Positions 26,496 through 35,893 of a DNA stretch of 64,000 bases are shown here, in pieces. How positions within the stretch are numbered: position 1 is the first letter of the stretch; each line of letters opens with the position of its first letter. Made by a program: the position numbers and the translations under genes. The notes below the pieces were generated by a model. It saw only the letters and a program-made list of their open reading frames with translations, was not told the origin of the DNA and searched no databases. The DNA is from CAWCDJ01 sp963778675 (GTDB lineage Bacteria > Acidobacteriota > Terriglobia > Bryobacterales > Bryobacteraceae): positions 992,001 through 1,056,000 of the forward strand of contig CAVZVI010000014.1 in the NCBI GenBank assembly GCA_963778675.1. Direction: 5' to 3'.

Positions 26496-26548
26496 GATGT
26501 ATCATTGGACGCCGTTCCTGTGGGGCTCGTTACTGTTACGATACCCGC

Positions 26549-27937
26549 ATGGCGACTCGTTTCACCCCAAGCTCTCGCCGTGACCTGCTGAAATCGGCGG
26601 CTGCCGGCGCCTGGGCTGCCGGCCGCGCACGCGCTGCGGCCGCGCGTCCCAACATTTTGTACCTTCACTCGCACGACACCGGCCGTTATATTGAGCCCTT
26701 CGGATACGAAGTGCCCACGCCCAACCTGCAGAAGCTGGCCGGTGAAGGGATCCTCTTCCGCCGCGCGTACGACGCCGCTCCGACATGCTCCCCCAGCCGG
26801 GCCAGCCTGCTCACCGGCGAATGCCCGCACTCCAACGGCATGCTCGGTCTCGCTCACCGCGGATTCAGCCTCTACGATTACACTCACCACATCCTGCACA
26901 CGCTGCGTTCCGAAGGCTACCGTTCCGCCCTGGCCGGCATCCAGCACATCGCCCGCGACCCGAAAGTCATCGGCTATGACGAGATCATCCCCACGCACGG
27001 CACTCACGTGGACGCCGTCGCCCCTGCCGCCGTCCGCTTCCTGCGCGGGAAGCCCAAGGAGCCTTTCTTTCTCTCGGTCGGATTCTTCGAGACGCACCGT
27101 GAATATCACGAGCCCGGACCGCGGGAAGATCCGCGCTTCAGCCTGCCTCCTGCTCCCATCCTGGATACGCCCGAAACCCGCCGCGACGTTGCCGCTTTCA
27201 AAGCGAGCGCACGCGTGCTCGATCAGGGCATGGGGGACGTCTTGAATGCGCTCTCAGCGAGCGGACTTGCCGGCAATACCCTGGTCATCTGTACCACCGA
27301 TCACGGCATCGCCTTTCCCGCGATGAAGTGCAACCTCACCGCGCACGGCACCGGTGTGTTCCTGATCGTGCGCGGCCCCGGCGGGTTCAGCGGCGGCAAG
27401 ACCTGCGACGCCATGGTCTCGCACCTCGACATCTTTCCCACCGTCTGCGATCTGCTCTCCATCGACCACCCCGCCTGGCTGCAGGGGAAATCGCTTCTTC
27501 CATTGCTTCGCGGCACGGCCCCCGAAATCCACGACGAGCTCTTTGCCGAAGTGAACTACCATGCCGCCTATGAGCCGGGCCGTGCCGTCCGCACCGGCCG
27601 TTGGAACTACATCCGGCGTTACGGCGACCGCGTGCACCCGGTTCTGCCGAATTGCGATGACGGCCTGAGCAAGGATGTCTGGGTCAAAGCCGGTTGGAAA
27701 GAACGCATCGTGCCGGAAGAGCAGCTCTACGACACGCTCTTCGATCCGAATGAGACGCGCAACCTCGCCGCCGATCCCGCCGGCGCCGCGGCGCTCCGTG
27801 AGATGCGCGGGCGCCTGGATGCCTGGATGCGCCGCACCAACGATCCGCTGCTTCACGGCCCGGTGAAAGCTCCGGCTGGCGCGGTGGTCAACGATCCCGA
27901 CGGGTTGTCTCCGAAAGAGACGCCGCGCCCCGCCTGA
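26549..27937 (+). CDS. Sulfatase (alkaline-phosphatase superfamily), Tat-exported
   Basis: 462 residues. A twin-arginine leader (SRRDLLKSAAAG) is followed by PNILYLHSHD. The formylglycine signature CSPSRASLLTG has its key cysteine at about residue 80. TTDHGIAF and HGTGVFLIV near 250-270 supply further metal and sulfate ligands. It would hydrolyse sulfate esters of a polysaccharide or other sulfated compound outside the cytoplasm; N-sulfoglucosamine-type sulfohydrolases are the nearest look-alikes. No maturase gene is in the window. Confidence 0.85.
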   Translation: MATRFTPSSRRDLLKSAAAGAWAAGRARAAAARPNILYLHSHDTGRYIEPFGYEVPTPNLQKLAGEGILFRRAYDAAPTCSPSRASLLTGECPHSNGMLGLAHRGFSLYDYTHHILHTLRSEGYRSALAGIQHIARDPKVIGYDEIIPTHGTHVDAVAPAAVRFLRGKPKEPFFLSVGFFETHREYHEPGPREDPRFSLPPAPILDTPETRRDVAAFKASARVLDQGMGDVLNALSASGLAGNTLVICTTDHGIAFPAMKCNLTAHGTGVFLIVRGPGGFSGGKTCDAMVSHLDIFPTVCDLLSIDHPAWLQGKSLLPLLRGTAPEIHDELFAEVNYHAAYEPGRAVRTGRWNYIRRYGDRVHPVLPNCDDGLSKDVWVKAGWKERIVPEEQLYDTLFDPNETRNLAADPAGAAALREMRGRLDAWMRRTNDPLLHGPVKAPAGAVVNDPDGLSPKETPRPA

Positions 27938-27941
27938 CGGT

Positions 27942-28715
27942 CTACCGGACCTGCGAGAACGGCATGGGCCTGAGAATCGCGTTGCTGATGTTCGACACGA
28001 TCTCGGCGTCGCTGAGGCCCGGCTGCGAACGCAGTTTCTGCCAGTCCGGGTCCGATCCGAACGCGCGCCATACGCGATCGCGCGCCGCCAGGTCGTCGTA
28101 CGAGAGCATGTAGGTGAGCTTCGGCAGGTTGGTGCCCACGATCCCCTGTCCGAAGAACACCGGGATCATTCCCACTTTGCGGAAGACGGCGATCTCGCCG
28201 CTTTCGAACATGTGGATCTTGCGCTGCCCCGCCTTCTCGTTCGGCGATTCGTAGGTGCGCATCTCGAAGATACGCGCCGGACGCTTGCCGTCGGTGGCCG
28301 GCACCTCGATCGCCGGGAACCCGTCGAATGCCCGCAGCAGGCTGGTCTCCATCCGGATATATGCGGGGTCCGCCATGTTGTTGTACGAATCCCAGCCCTT
28401 CTGGAACTCCTTGTCCGCCGCCAGGCTTTCCTCCGCCGCCTGAAAGCCCGCCAGCGACGGATAGCTTGCCACCACCAGGGCGAACGGGCTGTGCTCCGCC
28501 ACCACCGCACCAAAAATCCCAACCGGCCCGGCCCCTGCCCGTGTGGCAGCCGGCAGCCAGGCGTCCCGCAGGTATTCGTTTGTCCGCTGCACCTGCGTTC
28601 CATTGCGCATGTAGTAGCAGGTGAGATGGAACCAGGCATTCTTCGGCGTCCCGGCCGGCGCTGCGGCGGCCATTCCAGCGGCAGCCGATGCAGTCAGAAA
28701 ATTGCGTCGCTTCAT
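27942..28715 (-). CDS. NIPSNAP-family protein, exported
   Basis: 257 residues with a Tat-like leader (MKRRNFLTASAAAGMA). Two ferredoxin-like NIPSNAP halves are visible: FHLTCYYMRNGTQVQR at about 28-120 and RIFEMRTYESPNEK at about 147-250, with VFFGQGIVGTNLPKLTYML in the second. The family has unclear biochemical function; exported versions are abundant in Acidobacteria and Planctomycetes. It converges with the sulfatase four bases away. Confidence 0.8.
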   Translation of the reverse strand: MKRRNFLTASAAAGMAAAAPAGTPKNAWFHLTCYYMRNGTQVQRTNEYLRDAWLPAATRAGAGPVGIFGAVVAEHSPFALVVASYPSLAGFQAAEESLAADKEFQKGWDSYNNMADPAYIRMETSLLRAFDGFPAIEVPATDGKRPARIFEMRTYESPNEKAGQRKIHMFESGEIAVFRKVGMIPVFFGQGIVGTNLPKLTYMLSYDDLAARDRVWRAFGSDPDWQKLRSQPGLSDAEIVSNISNAILRPMPFSQVR

Positions 28716-28742
28716 TCGTCAACTGTTATATCAGACATCGCC

Positions 28743-29417
28743 CTACCGCGGACCTTCGAGCGTCAACTGTCGCCGGTCCGCATGCCCGAACTTCCCCGTC
28801 ACGGTGAGTGTGTAGGTGGTCGTCTTCCGGGGCGCTACGTAGAAACGGCCATAGGGCGCCCGGTGCAGCAGCGGGAACGCCGGCGGATCGATGCTCACCT
28901 CCTCCGGGTTCTGCGCGGTGAAGGTCACGAAGTACACCGGGTTTCCCAGGTAGTTCAGGCTCTTGCTCTTCACTTCGAACGACGTGATTTTCGGCAGTGC
29001 GTCCGGGTCTGCCACCACGCCCAACTCGAATGTTTCCGACACGGTCCGCCCGTCCTTGCCCTCCGCGATCAGCGTATATTGCGTCCTGTGCTCCGGGGCG
29101 ATTTCCACGCACTTATTGAGCGACGGGGTGACGCCCTCGACCGGCGGCTCCATGCGCACCGCCCGGGCGTTCAGCACGCCATAGCAGATCACGGACTTGT
29201 CGCCCTCCGTCACATTGCCCTCGCGGGCGTAGAACTGGAGGATCTTGACCTCGCTCCCGCCGTAAGTTCGCAAGAACTCCGCCTCGCGAGGGTCTTCTCC
29301 CGGCGGTATGGGGCGGATAGGTTGAGCGCGCCGGCTCCAGAACAGCCACCCGCTGTACAGGATCGCCGCAAGCAGGGCGAACCGCACGTATGGCAGGACT
29401 TCCCGCAACCGCTTCAT
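28743..29417 (-). CDS. Membrane-anchored protein of unknown function
   Basis: 224 residues from the ATG at 29417 (MKRLREVLPYVRFALL); a start 36 bases upstream is possible. One N-terminal transmembrane helix (about 9-27) is followed by two beta-sandwich modules of Ig-like character (VKILQFYAREGNVTEGDK, then ITSFEVKSKSLNYLGNP), both starting with similar strands. No enzyme motif. The domain pair may bind or space an extracellular partner. Function not recognised. Confidence 0.6.
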   Translation of the reverse strand: MKRLREVLPYVRFALLAAILYSGWLFWSRRAQPIRPIPPGEDPREAEFLRTYGGSEVKILQFYAREGNVTEGDKSVICYGVLNARAVRMEPPVEGVTPSLNKCVEIAPEHRTQYTLIAEGKDGRTVSETFELGVVADPDALPKITSFEVKSKSLNYLGNPVYFVTFTAQNPEEVSIDPPAFPLLHRAPYGRFYVAPRKTTTYTLTVTGKFGHADRRQLTLEGPR

Positions 29418-29478
29418 GGTGTTCCGGAAGAGTAGACCCCGGAAGGTAAACAAAGGTTCCTAAAGCCGGATTGCCTGC

Positions 29479-30888
29479 TCACGGAGCGGGCGGAGTCGGC
29501 TCCTCGTATCCCGTAAGACCTTCGCTCGATCGTGCCGCATCGTATCCCGGATTCTGCCGGGGCATCGCGGCCTTCACTTCGGCACGCCAGTCCCTCAGCA
29601 GGGTGTGCAATTTCTTCGCGCGGCCCGGCTCCTTCCGGACAAGATTGCGCTGCTCCCCCGGATCGTCTGCCAGGTGAAACAACTCCAGGCGGCTATCCTC
29701 GTAGAACTCGATGAGTTTCCAGTCGCCCATCCTCACGGCTCCGCCCGGCTTTCCACCCTGGTCGCTGTAATGCGGGTAGTGCCAGAACAGGGGCCGCTCC
29801 GGCAGCGAACCGCCGCGCAACAGCCGCGTCAGCGGCACGCCGTCGATACCACGGCCCGGCGCTCCGGTCATCTCGCAGATGGTGGGAAAGAAGTCGACGC
29901 TCGAAACCGGAATCTCCGTGACGGTGCCGCCGCGGGTCGCGCCCGGCCAGCGCACCATCAGCGGTTCGCGAATGCCGCCTTCGTAGAGGTGGCCTTTGCC
30001 GGCACGCAGCGGCGAGTTGTTGGTCACCGGCGGCTTGCGGCGGCCCTGGTAGCGGACGCCTCCGTTGTCGGAGAAAAAGAACACGGCGGTCTGCTGCGCC
30101 AACCCGGTGTCGTTCAGCGATTTCAGGAGCTGCCCCACCGAATCGTCGGCGCTTTCGACCATCGCGCAGTAGATCGGGTCTACATCGCCGGTGTTCCGCT
30201 TCCGGTACTTCTCGATGACCTCGCTCCGCGCCTGGAGCGGCATGTGTACCGTGAAGTGAGCCTCGTAGAGGAACCACGGCCGTGTGCGGTTCTCATTGAG
30301 GAACCGCGTGCCTTCGAGCGTCAGGCGCTGGGTGAGGAACTCGCCCGGCTCCAGTTTCAGGCCCGGCAGTTCGAGCGGGCCGAAATAGGCGGGCGGCTGC
30401 CCGGCCGCGGTGCCGCCGATGTTGACGTCGAAGCCCCGGTCGGTGGGCAGATGCCCCGCGCCCCCCAGGTGCCACTTGCCGATGGCCCCGCTGCGATAGC
30501 CGGCGGGCCGCAGGGTCTCCGCCAGCGTTGGGGCGCCGGCCGGAAGCTGCTGTTCGAAGGCGGGGGTCAGCAGGCGGGCGTAGGGCCACTGCTTCCTGCC
30601 GGGGATCCAGTCGGTAAGGTGCAGGCGGGCCGGGTATTGCCCGGTGAGGATGCTGGCGCGCGTGGGCGAACACACCGGGCAGGCCGCATAGGCGTTGGTG
30701 AACCGGACGCTTTCGGATGCCAGACGGTTCAGATTGGGCGTATCGATGAACCGGTTGCCGTAGGGCTGGGTATCGCTCCACCCGAGGTCGTCCATCAGGA
30801 TGAACAGAACGTTGAGCGGCGGCCGGGGCGCGGCCAGGGCCGCCACGCCGCCCGCCGCGGCCTGCAGAAAAGTGCGACGTAACATCAT
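29479..30888 (-). CDS. Arylsulfatase-type sulfatase, exported
   Basis: 469 residues from the ATG at 30888, which overlaps the galactosidase stop (ATGATG; the second ATG at 30885 also possible). Leader MMLRRTFLQAAAGGVAA is Tat-like. LMDDLGWSD holds metal-binding aspartates, CSPTRASILTG at 73-83 the formylglycine cysteine, and KWHLGG and SDNGG other active-site residues. It belongs to the arylsulfatase A / GalNAc-sulfatase branch. Coupled translation with GH27 suggests stepwise removal of sulfate and galactose from a sulfated glycan. Confidence 0.86.
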   Translation of the reverse strand: MMLRRTFLQAAAGGVAALAAPRPPLNVLFILMDDLGWSDTQPYGNRFIDTPNLNRLASESVRFTNAYAACPVCSPTRASILTGQYPARLHLTDWIPGRKQWPYARLLTPAFEQQLPAGAPTLAETLRPAGYRSGAIGKWHLGGAGHLPTDRGFDVNIGGTAAGQPPAYFGPLELPGLKLEPGEFLTQRLTLEGTRFLNENRTRPWFLYEAHFTVHMPLQARSEVIEKYRKRNTGDVDPIYCAMVESADDSVGQLLKSLNDTGLAQQTAVFFFSDNGGVRYQGRRKPPVTNNSPLRAGKGHLYEGGIREPLMVRWPGATRGGTVTEIPVSSVDFFPTICEMTGAPGRGIDGVPLTRLLRGGSLPERPLFWHYPHYSDQGGKPGGAVRMGDWKLIEFYEDSRLELFHLADDPGEQRNLVRKEPGRAKKLHTLLRDWRAEVKAAMPRQNPGYDAARSSEGLTGYEEPTPPAP

Positions 30889-32189
30889 TTCACCCCGTAG
30901 ATGCCCGCCCCGTGCGGCGGGATCGAAAACGTACGGCCGCCGGCAACGCTGCCGAGGTCTTTCTTCTCCCACAGGTCGCGCACGGTGCACTTACCCGGAA
31001 GGCCGAGGTCTTTCCAATCCACGCGGATCTCGGCCGGCTGCTCGCCGGTATTGAACACGCCGAGGAACTTGCCTCCGCCCGGCGCGTCCGAGACCCAGGC
31101 CACCTGGTTTTCGCGCGCGAACAACTGGTGGGAGTTGGCGCCGTGCTGATCGGCCGCCAGGACCTCGTCGTTGTCCAGCAAAGAGAGCGTCCAGGCATCG
31201 TTGCTCGGCAGGTCGCCGCCGAACATCAGTGGCGAGCGGGCGATCGACCACAACGTGATCAGGGTCCGCTGCTCGTCCCTGGTGAAGCGCGTCTGGCGGT
31301 CGTCGCCGCGCTCGGCGCGGATGCCGATGCGGCCGAGCGGCAGCATGTCGGCGTCCGGCCACGCGCCGGGCTTTACGTGCGGGCTCCAGCGGTCGAGCAG
31401 GGTGAAGGAGCGCCGCAGCGCCGGCCACTGGTCCCAGAAGTCGCCGGAGATGCGCCACAGGTTGGCATTGGCCGCGTACTGGTCAGCCTTGTTGACGTCC
31501 GCCGGCCCGGGCGAAAGGCTCAGCACGATCGGACGCCCGCTTTTCACGATGGCACGGTGCAGGGCCTCGATCTCATCGATGTGGAAGGGCGTGGCGATGT
31601 CGTCCGCCTTGATGTAATCCACACCCCAGCCGGCATACATCTTGACGATGGAATCGTAATAATCCTGCGCGCCGGGTTTGGTCATGTCGACGCCGTACAT
31701 GTCGGAGTTCCAGCGGCAGATGGATTGTTTATTGGCAATATCGGCGGCATGGACCTGGCTGCCGGCCACCGGCAGGTTCGCTGCCACCGCGCGGCGCGGA
31801 ATTCCACGCATGATGTGAATGCCGAATTTCAGCCCCAGCTTGTGGATGTAGGCAGCCAAAGGCTCGAAGCCGGCGCCGTTGGCGGCCGAAGGGAAGCGGT
31901 TAGGCGCGGGAATCAGGCGGCCGTACTCGTCCATGGCCAGTTCGGCGTTCGGACGGTAGCCGTGCGCCTTGGCGTTGGGGTCGGACCACTGGATATCGAC
32001 CACGATGTACTGCCAACCATGCTTCTTGAGTTTCGAAGCCATATAGCCGGCATTGGCCTTCACTTCGGACTCGGTTACGGTGGTGCCGTAACAATCCCAA
32101 CTGTTCCAACCCATCGGAGGAGTGGGGGCGATTGTGTCAGCGGCAGAAAGGGACATCGCCGCGACGAGGAGGCAGGTGAGCGGTCTCAT
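30885..32189 (-). CDS. Alpha-galactosidase, GH27 family
   Basis: 434 residues with a signal peptide (1-17). The GH27 hallmarks are present: PPMGWNSWDCYG, YIVVDIQWSDP, the nucleophile in YIKADD and the acid/base region RISGDFWDQW, followed by a C-terminal beta domain from about 320. It would release terminal alpha-linked galactose (or N-acetylgalactosamine) in the periplasm or outside. Start has no upstream overlap; the stop is fused with the sulfatase start. Confidence 0.88.
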   Translation of the reverse strand: MRPLTCLLVAAMSLSAADTIAPTPPMGWNSWDCYGTTVTESEVKANAGYMASKLKKHGWQYIVVDIQWSDPNAKAHGYRPNAELAMDEYGRLIPAPNRFPSAANGAGFEPLAAYIHKLGLKFGIHIMRGIPRRAVAANLPVAGSQVHAADIANKQSICRWNSDMYGVDMTKPGAQDYYDSIVKMYAGWGVDYIKADDIATPFHIDEIEALHRAIVKSGRPIVLSLSPGPADVNKADQYAANANLWRISGDFWDQWPALRRSFTLLDRWSPHVKPGAWPDADMLPLGRIGIRAERGDDRQTRFTRDEQRTLITLWSIARSPLMFGGDLPSNDAWTLSLLDNDEVLAADQHGANSHQLFARENQVAWVSDAPGGGKFLGVFNTGEQPAEIRVDWKDLGLPGKCTVRDLWEKKDLGSVAGGRTFSIPPHGAGIYGVK

Positions 32190-32205
32190 TGAAATCGGTC
32201 ACATT

Positions 32206-33063
32206 CTACCACCCGGGAGTCCATTCCCAGCCGCCCGAAGGCCGGGCCGCAACGCGGCCCACGCTGGGAAACGGAAAGTGGAAGGCCATCACGTGCATCC
32301 GTTCCGCGACCGCCCGCTCCATGAGGCTGCGGCGCGTGGCCTCGGCGTCGGCGGGTTGCAAATCGAACCCATTTTCCCAGCCGGGTTCCTCCAGGTGCAG
32401 GGGGTGGGCGGCGGCATCGGCCACATTCAGCAGCCGTTCGCCGCCGGATTCGATCAGGATGGCCAGATGTCCGGGAGTATGGCCGGGGGCGGGAAGCGCT
32501 CGCACGCCCGGCACGATCTCGGTTTCGCCTTCAATGGGCTCCAGTTGAAATCGTACGGCTTCCAGGCAGCGGCGCGCGGTGTTGCGAATCGCGCCTCTGA
32601 AGTCACCGGGCAACTGGAGGGAGGAGACATCCGCCCGGCCGGTCATCCAGAACTCCCACTCCCGCTCCCACACCACGTGCCGCGCGCTGGGGAACGCAGG
32701 GCGTCCGCGGGAGTTGATGACGCCGCCGATGTGATCGGGGTGCGCATGAGAGAGGATGACGGTGTCGACATCCTTCGGCCGGATGCCCTCCATCTCGAGA
32801 CGCGCCCGGATCGCGCCGGCGGTCTGGAGGGATTCGCCGGCTCCGGTGTCGACCAGCACGACATGGCGCCCGGTCTCGATCAGCAGGCAGGTGTAGGGAC
32901 TCAGTATCTCATCGCGCAGCAGCCCGCGAGCTTCCAGCACCTGTCCGAGTTTCTGAGGATCCGCATTCGGAAATAACCACGGCGTGGGGTATGAGAAGTA
33001 GCCATCGCTCAGCACTGTGCAGCGAATGGCCCCGACCGGAAATCGGTGCGAGCCCGCGGGCAT
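32206..33063 (-). CDS. MBL-fold metallo-hydrolase
   Basis: 285 residues. HAHPDHIGG is the HxHxDH zinc motif, with PAPGHTPGHLAIL, NVADAA and a final histidine (MAFHFPFP) completing the metallo-beta-lactamase fold. The pattern fits quorum-lactonase/AhlD-like or generic hydrolases; the substrate is unknown. No signal peptide, so cytoplasmic. Seventeen bases separate it from the galactosidase start and it may be transcribed with it. Confidence 0.82.
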   Translation of the reverse strand: MPAGSHRFPVGAIRCTVLSDGYFSYPTPWLFPNADPQKLGQVLEARGLLRDEILSPYTCLLIETGRHVVLVDTGAGESLQTAGAIRARLEMEGIRPKDVDTVILSHAHPDHIGGVINSRGRPAFPSARHVVWEREWEFWMTGRADVSSLQLPGDFRGAIRNTARRCLEAVRFQLEPIEGETEIVPGVRALPAPGHTPGHLAILIESGGERLLNVADAAAHPLHLEEPGWENGFDLQPADAEATRRSLMERAVAERMHVMAFHFPFPSVGRVAARPSGGWEWTPGW

Positions 33064-33070
33064 ATTTTCG

Positions 33071-33096
33071 GATTACCGGATCGCAGATTACCGGAT
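33071..33096. repeat. Short direct repeat in an intergenic gap
   Basis: GATTACCGGAT occurs twice, at 33071-33081 and 33086-33096, in the 273-bp gap between the hydrolase and the next gene. The rest of the gap is purine-rich and shows no gene. The repeat may be a regulator site for the hydrolase promoter. Confidence 0.4.
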
Positions 33097-33336
33097 GGCA
33101 GGTGAAATGTCAAAAGGAGAGTGAGAGGGACTCCGGAAAGGAAGGGGACGCTCCATGGGAGCGGGTGAGGCGTCAGGAGGAGAAAGCAGGTCTGCTATGG
33201 GGGGTTACAGGCCCGAACTCCCTCTCAGACACACGTTACCTTCTCTACCGCCGGGAGTCCGCTTTTCTTCTTTTCAAGCAACAGATAATAAAAGACAAAT
33301 AATTCCCGAAATCCGGTTACCGCCCGCGCGCTACGC

Positions 33337-35727
33337 TCAATAAGCAACCGATGTCTGCCGGCCCTGCTCTTCGCTGCGGAGCCACACGTAAACCGGGGCG
33401 TGCGGAGCGGGCGCGGGCCAGGGAAGCGCCACCCGCAGCGTCTGCTCGGAGGGGTCTCCGGGTACCGGCGTGGGAATCGAATCCACCGGCACGCCGCTAT
33501 GGGCGTCCCAGCCGACCTTCTCCACAACATCCAGGTTGCGGCCCTTCAGCACCCCGGCATACTCGGAGTCACCCACCTTCTCATTGGTCAGCGTAAATTC
33601 ATCGAGGTGCGGGAGGCGGACCACCCGGCCCAACGGGTGAGGATCGGAGCGGCCCAGATTCTCCTCGGTCACCGAAGCTGTCAGTTCGCACCCGGGATAA
33701 CCGACCCGGCCCGGATCCACGGAAAGAAAGATCATCCCGGAGTTTCCGCCGCTCGCGGCGAGCTTCAGGGGAGCCCGCATCTCGCCGGATGCGCATCGAA
33801 GTTCCACGACCGGCGCACCGCTGCCTGGGCGCAGGTTCTCGACTCGCAGGGACACCCCGACCGTCGCGTCGGCGGGCAACTCCTGGTCGTGGAGCTGGAT
33901 CCCCAAATCCGGAGGCACGGAAGCCCGCACGGCCGCGATTTTCGGACGCGGCGGGATGATTTCCAGGGCGTCGGGAACTTCGATCGGCGCCTCGTGGCCC
34001 TCCACCCGCAACTCGAGCGCATAAGTCCGGCCTTCGGCGGCGCCGGGCTTCAGCCGGATCTCGCCCGACCAGCAGTGCGCAGCCGGCTTTCCCGCTACCG
34101 AGCCGGCGGGTGTGGCAATCGCCTGGATGCGGTCGAGTCCCGAACCCTCGAGCCGGATCGGGCGGCTGGGCTCGCCGATATTGACGCGGACCGGCAGGTC
34201 CGTCAGCTTGGGGTTCGGCGGAAGCACGGTGAAGGGAATCTCGTGCGTCACGCCGTCCGATTGCGTCAGGAGCAGGCGGTAGGGTCCGGCAGCGGCGGTA
34301 TCCACGTCGATCCGGATGGTCTCCTGGTCGCCCGAGCGCTTGCCCCGCGGCAGGGAAAAGTGAACCTGCGGCGGATTGGGGGTCCGTGTTTCCCCCTTTT
34401 CCAGGGCTGCTTTCTCCACGAACTCGAAATCGGTGCCCGCCAGATCGAGCGGCACCGTACCGCTGCCCTGCACCAGGCGGTCGTGCGCGCCCGGCGCGAA
34501 GCGTACGTGGCTGAAGTCTCCGTAGTGGTGGAGATGCACCGTGCCCGCCACCTGGAGCGGCTCCCAATCCCACATGGCGGCCAGGCGGTAGTCGCCGGGC
34601 GCCAGTTTGGTTTTCGAGAGGTCGATCTCGACGGAGTTCGGGGCGGCGGCAATGGCGACCGGGACCAGCGTGCCCGCTCCGCCGGAAGCCGGTACCAGCC
34701 GCCATTCGCGCGCCAGCGCCAACTGCTTGATGTTCGCCGGCTCCTTCAACTGGAGTCGCAGCGGCGATTTCGAACCCAACGGCAGGTGCGCCGCGCCTTC
34801 AATCGAGACCGAAGGCAGGGCATCGTTCGGCACCCGGCAAGCCCAGAGATAGGCGAGCCGCACCCGCGATTTAGATGCGGTACTTTTGGTGCAGAGCGCC
34901 ATTTCCCCTGTGCCGGCGGCGGATTGCGCGAAGGCAGAGCGAAACTCCGCGCCCGGAAAGAAGACGGTCTTGAGGTTCTGAAAGAGGGCCGCCCCGCCGG
35001 CCGCAAGACCCACGGAATTCCCGAAGAACAGGCCCGCCACCGACGCGGCCAGCCCCACCGACTGCTGCATCTGCGCGGATCGCGGCGCCAGCGGATCGTA
35101 ACTGTTGGCGGAAGGCAGCACGGTTTTGAGCAGGACGACCGCCTGCTGGTCGGTGGTGGCTTTGGTGTCCAGCTTGCTGAGATCCACTCCGTACCGCGAC
35201 GAAAAGCCCTTCAGCGCGGCATCCACGCCGCCGCCCGAATCCTCCGAATCGGCCAGTTGCTGCACCAGCGCCTCCACCTCGGAGGTCTGCTGGGCGTAGT
35301 TGGCGAGTTGGGAGAGCAGATCGCGGTTGTGGGTCACCAGTTCCTTGACCTTGCCCTCGCTCAAACCGTGCGGACCGTAAATCAAGGCCACCACTGCGGG
35401 GTTTCTCGGCACCGCCCACTCCGCCTGCCGATCGGCCTTCTGGGGCGGAAGCACGCTGAGTTCACCATCACCGGCGGGCAGCAGGACGGCCGAGACTTCC
35501 GCGTCGCCGGGAGAGTCGGAATACAGGTGGACCGGTTCCCAGATCAGGTGCGCGCCGGCCGGCACCTGGGCCACCGACTTGACCGGGAGCGGCATGCCTT
35601 TATCGGAGGGACGAACCCAAAGCCGGAAGGTGCCCAGCGAAGCACTGCCGGAACATCCGCGGGGAAGCGCCGCGAGCGCGGGCGACGCACAGAGGCCCAA
35701 GACCAGCCAAAACCGGATCACGTTCAT
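33337..35727 (-). CDS. Large secreted beta-rich protein of unknown function
   Basis: 796 residues from the ATG at 35727 (MNVIRFWLVLGLCASPALA signal peptide). Residues 130-250 are helical (VEALVQQLADSEDSGG), with a hydrophobic stretch at about 240-265. Residues 320-796 form a chain of Ig-like beta modules. About eight cysteines are spread through the protein. No enzyme motif is visible; an adhesin, envelope or carbohydrate-binding role is guesswork. The frame could extend to 35868, but that stretch lacks a signal and covers the promoter region. Confidence 0.65.
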   Translation of the reverse strand: MNVIRFWLVLGLCASPALAALPRGCSGSASLGTFRLWVRPSDKGMPLPVKSVAQVPAGAHLIWEPVHLYSDSPGDAEVSAVLLPAGDGELSVLPPQKADRQAEWAVPRNPAVVALIYGPHGLSEGKVKELVTHNRDLLSQLANYAQQTSEVEALVQQLADSEDSGGGVDAALKGFSSRYGVDLSKLDTKATTDQQAVVLLKTVLPSANSYDPLAPRSAQMQQSVGLAASVAGLFFGNSVGLAAGGAALFQNLKTVFFPGAEFRSAFAQSAAGTGEMALCTKSTASKSRVRLAYLWACRVPNDALPSVSIEGAAHLPLGSKSPLRLQLKEPANIKQLALAREWRLVPASGGAGTLVPVAIAAAPNSVEIDLSKTKLAPGDYRLAAMWDWEPLQVAGTVHLHHYGDFSHVRFAPGAHDRLVQGSGTVPLDLAGTDFEFVEKAALEKGETRTPNPPQVHFSLPRGKRSGDQETIRIDVDTAAAGPYRLLLTQSDGVTHEIPFTVLPPNPKLTDLPVRVNIGEPSRPIRLEGSGLDRIQAIATPAGSVAGKPAAHCWSGEIRLKPGAAEGRTYALELRVEGHEAPIEVPDALEIIPPRPKIAAVRASVPPDLGIQLHDQELPADATVGVSLRVENLRPGSGAPVVELRCASGEMRAPLKLAASGGNSGMIFLSVDPGRVGYPGCELTASVTEENLGRSDPHPLGRVVRLPHLDEFTLTNEKVGDSEYAGVLKGRNLDVVEKVGWDAHSGVPVDSIPTPVPGDPSEQTLRVALPWPAPAPHAPVYVWLRSEEQGRQTSVAY

Positions 35728-35815
35728 GAGATGCCTGAGAAGCGCGGAAAGTCGAGAGCCGGAACGTGCAGCACGATCCCTTCCATACAAGCTATACCGT
35801 ACGAAACGGGTTCTT

Positions 35816-35839
35816 CCCATCCTGTCCGCATAGGATGGG
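35816..35839. repeat. Perfect inverted repeat in a divergent promoter region
   Basis: CCCATCCT (35816-35823) and AGGATGGG (35832-35839) form an 8-bp perfect stem around an 8-base loop. It lies between divergent genes starting at 35727 and 35894. There is no T-run, so an operator or a 5'-UTR hairpin is more likely than a terminator. Confidence 0.45.
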
Positions 35840-35893
35840 CTGCGAAACGAAGCCAATTGCGCCGACATCCGTAAGAGTGTGGAGGGGAAAACG

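Noticed and set aside
33400..35874. An 824-codon plus-strand open frame
   Set aside because: Antisense to the signal-peptide-bearing protein at 33337-35727; Arg-rich low-complexity composition and no domain.
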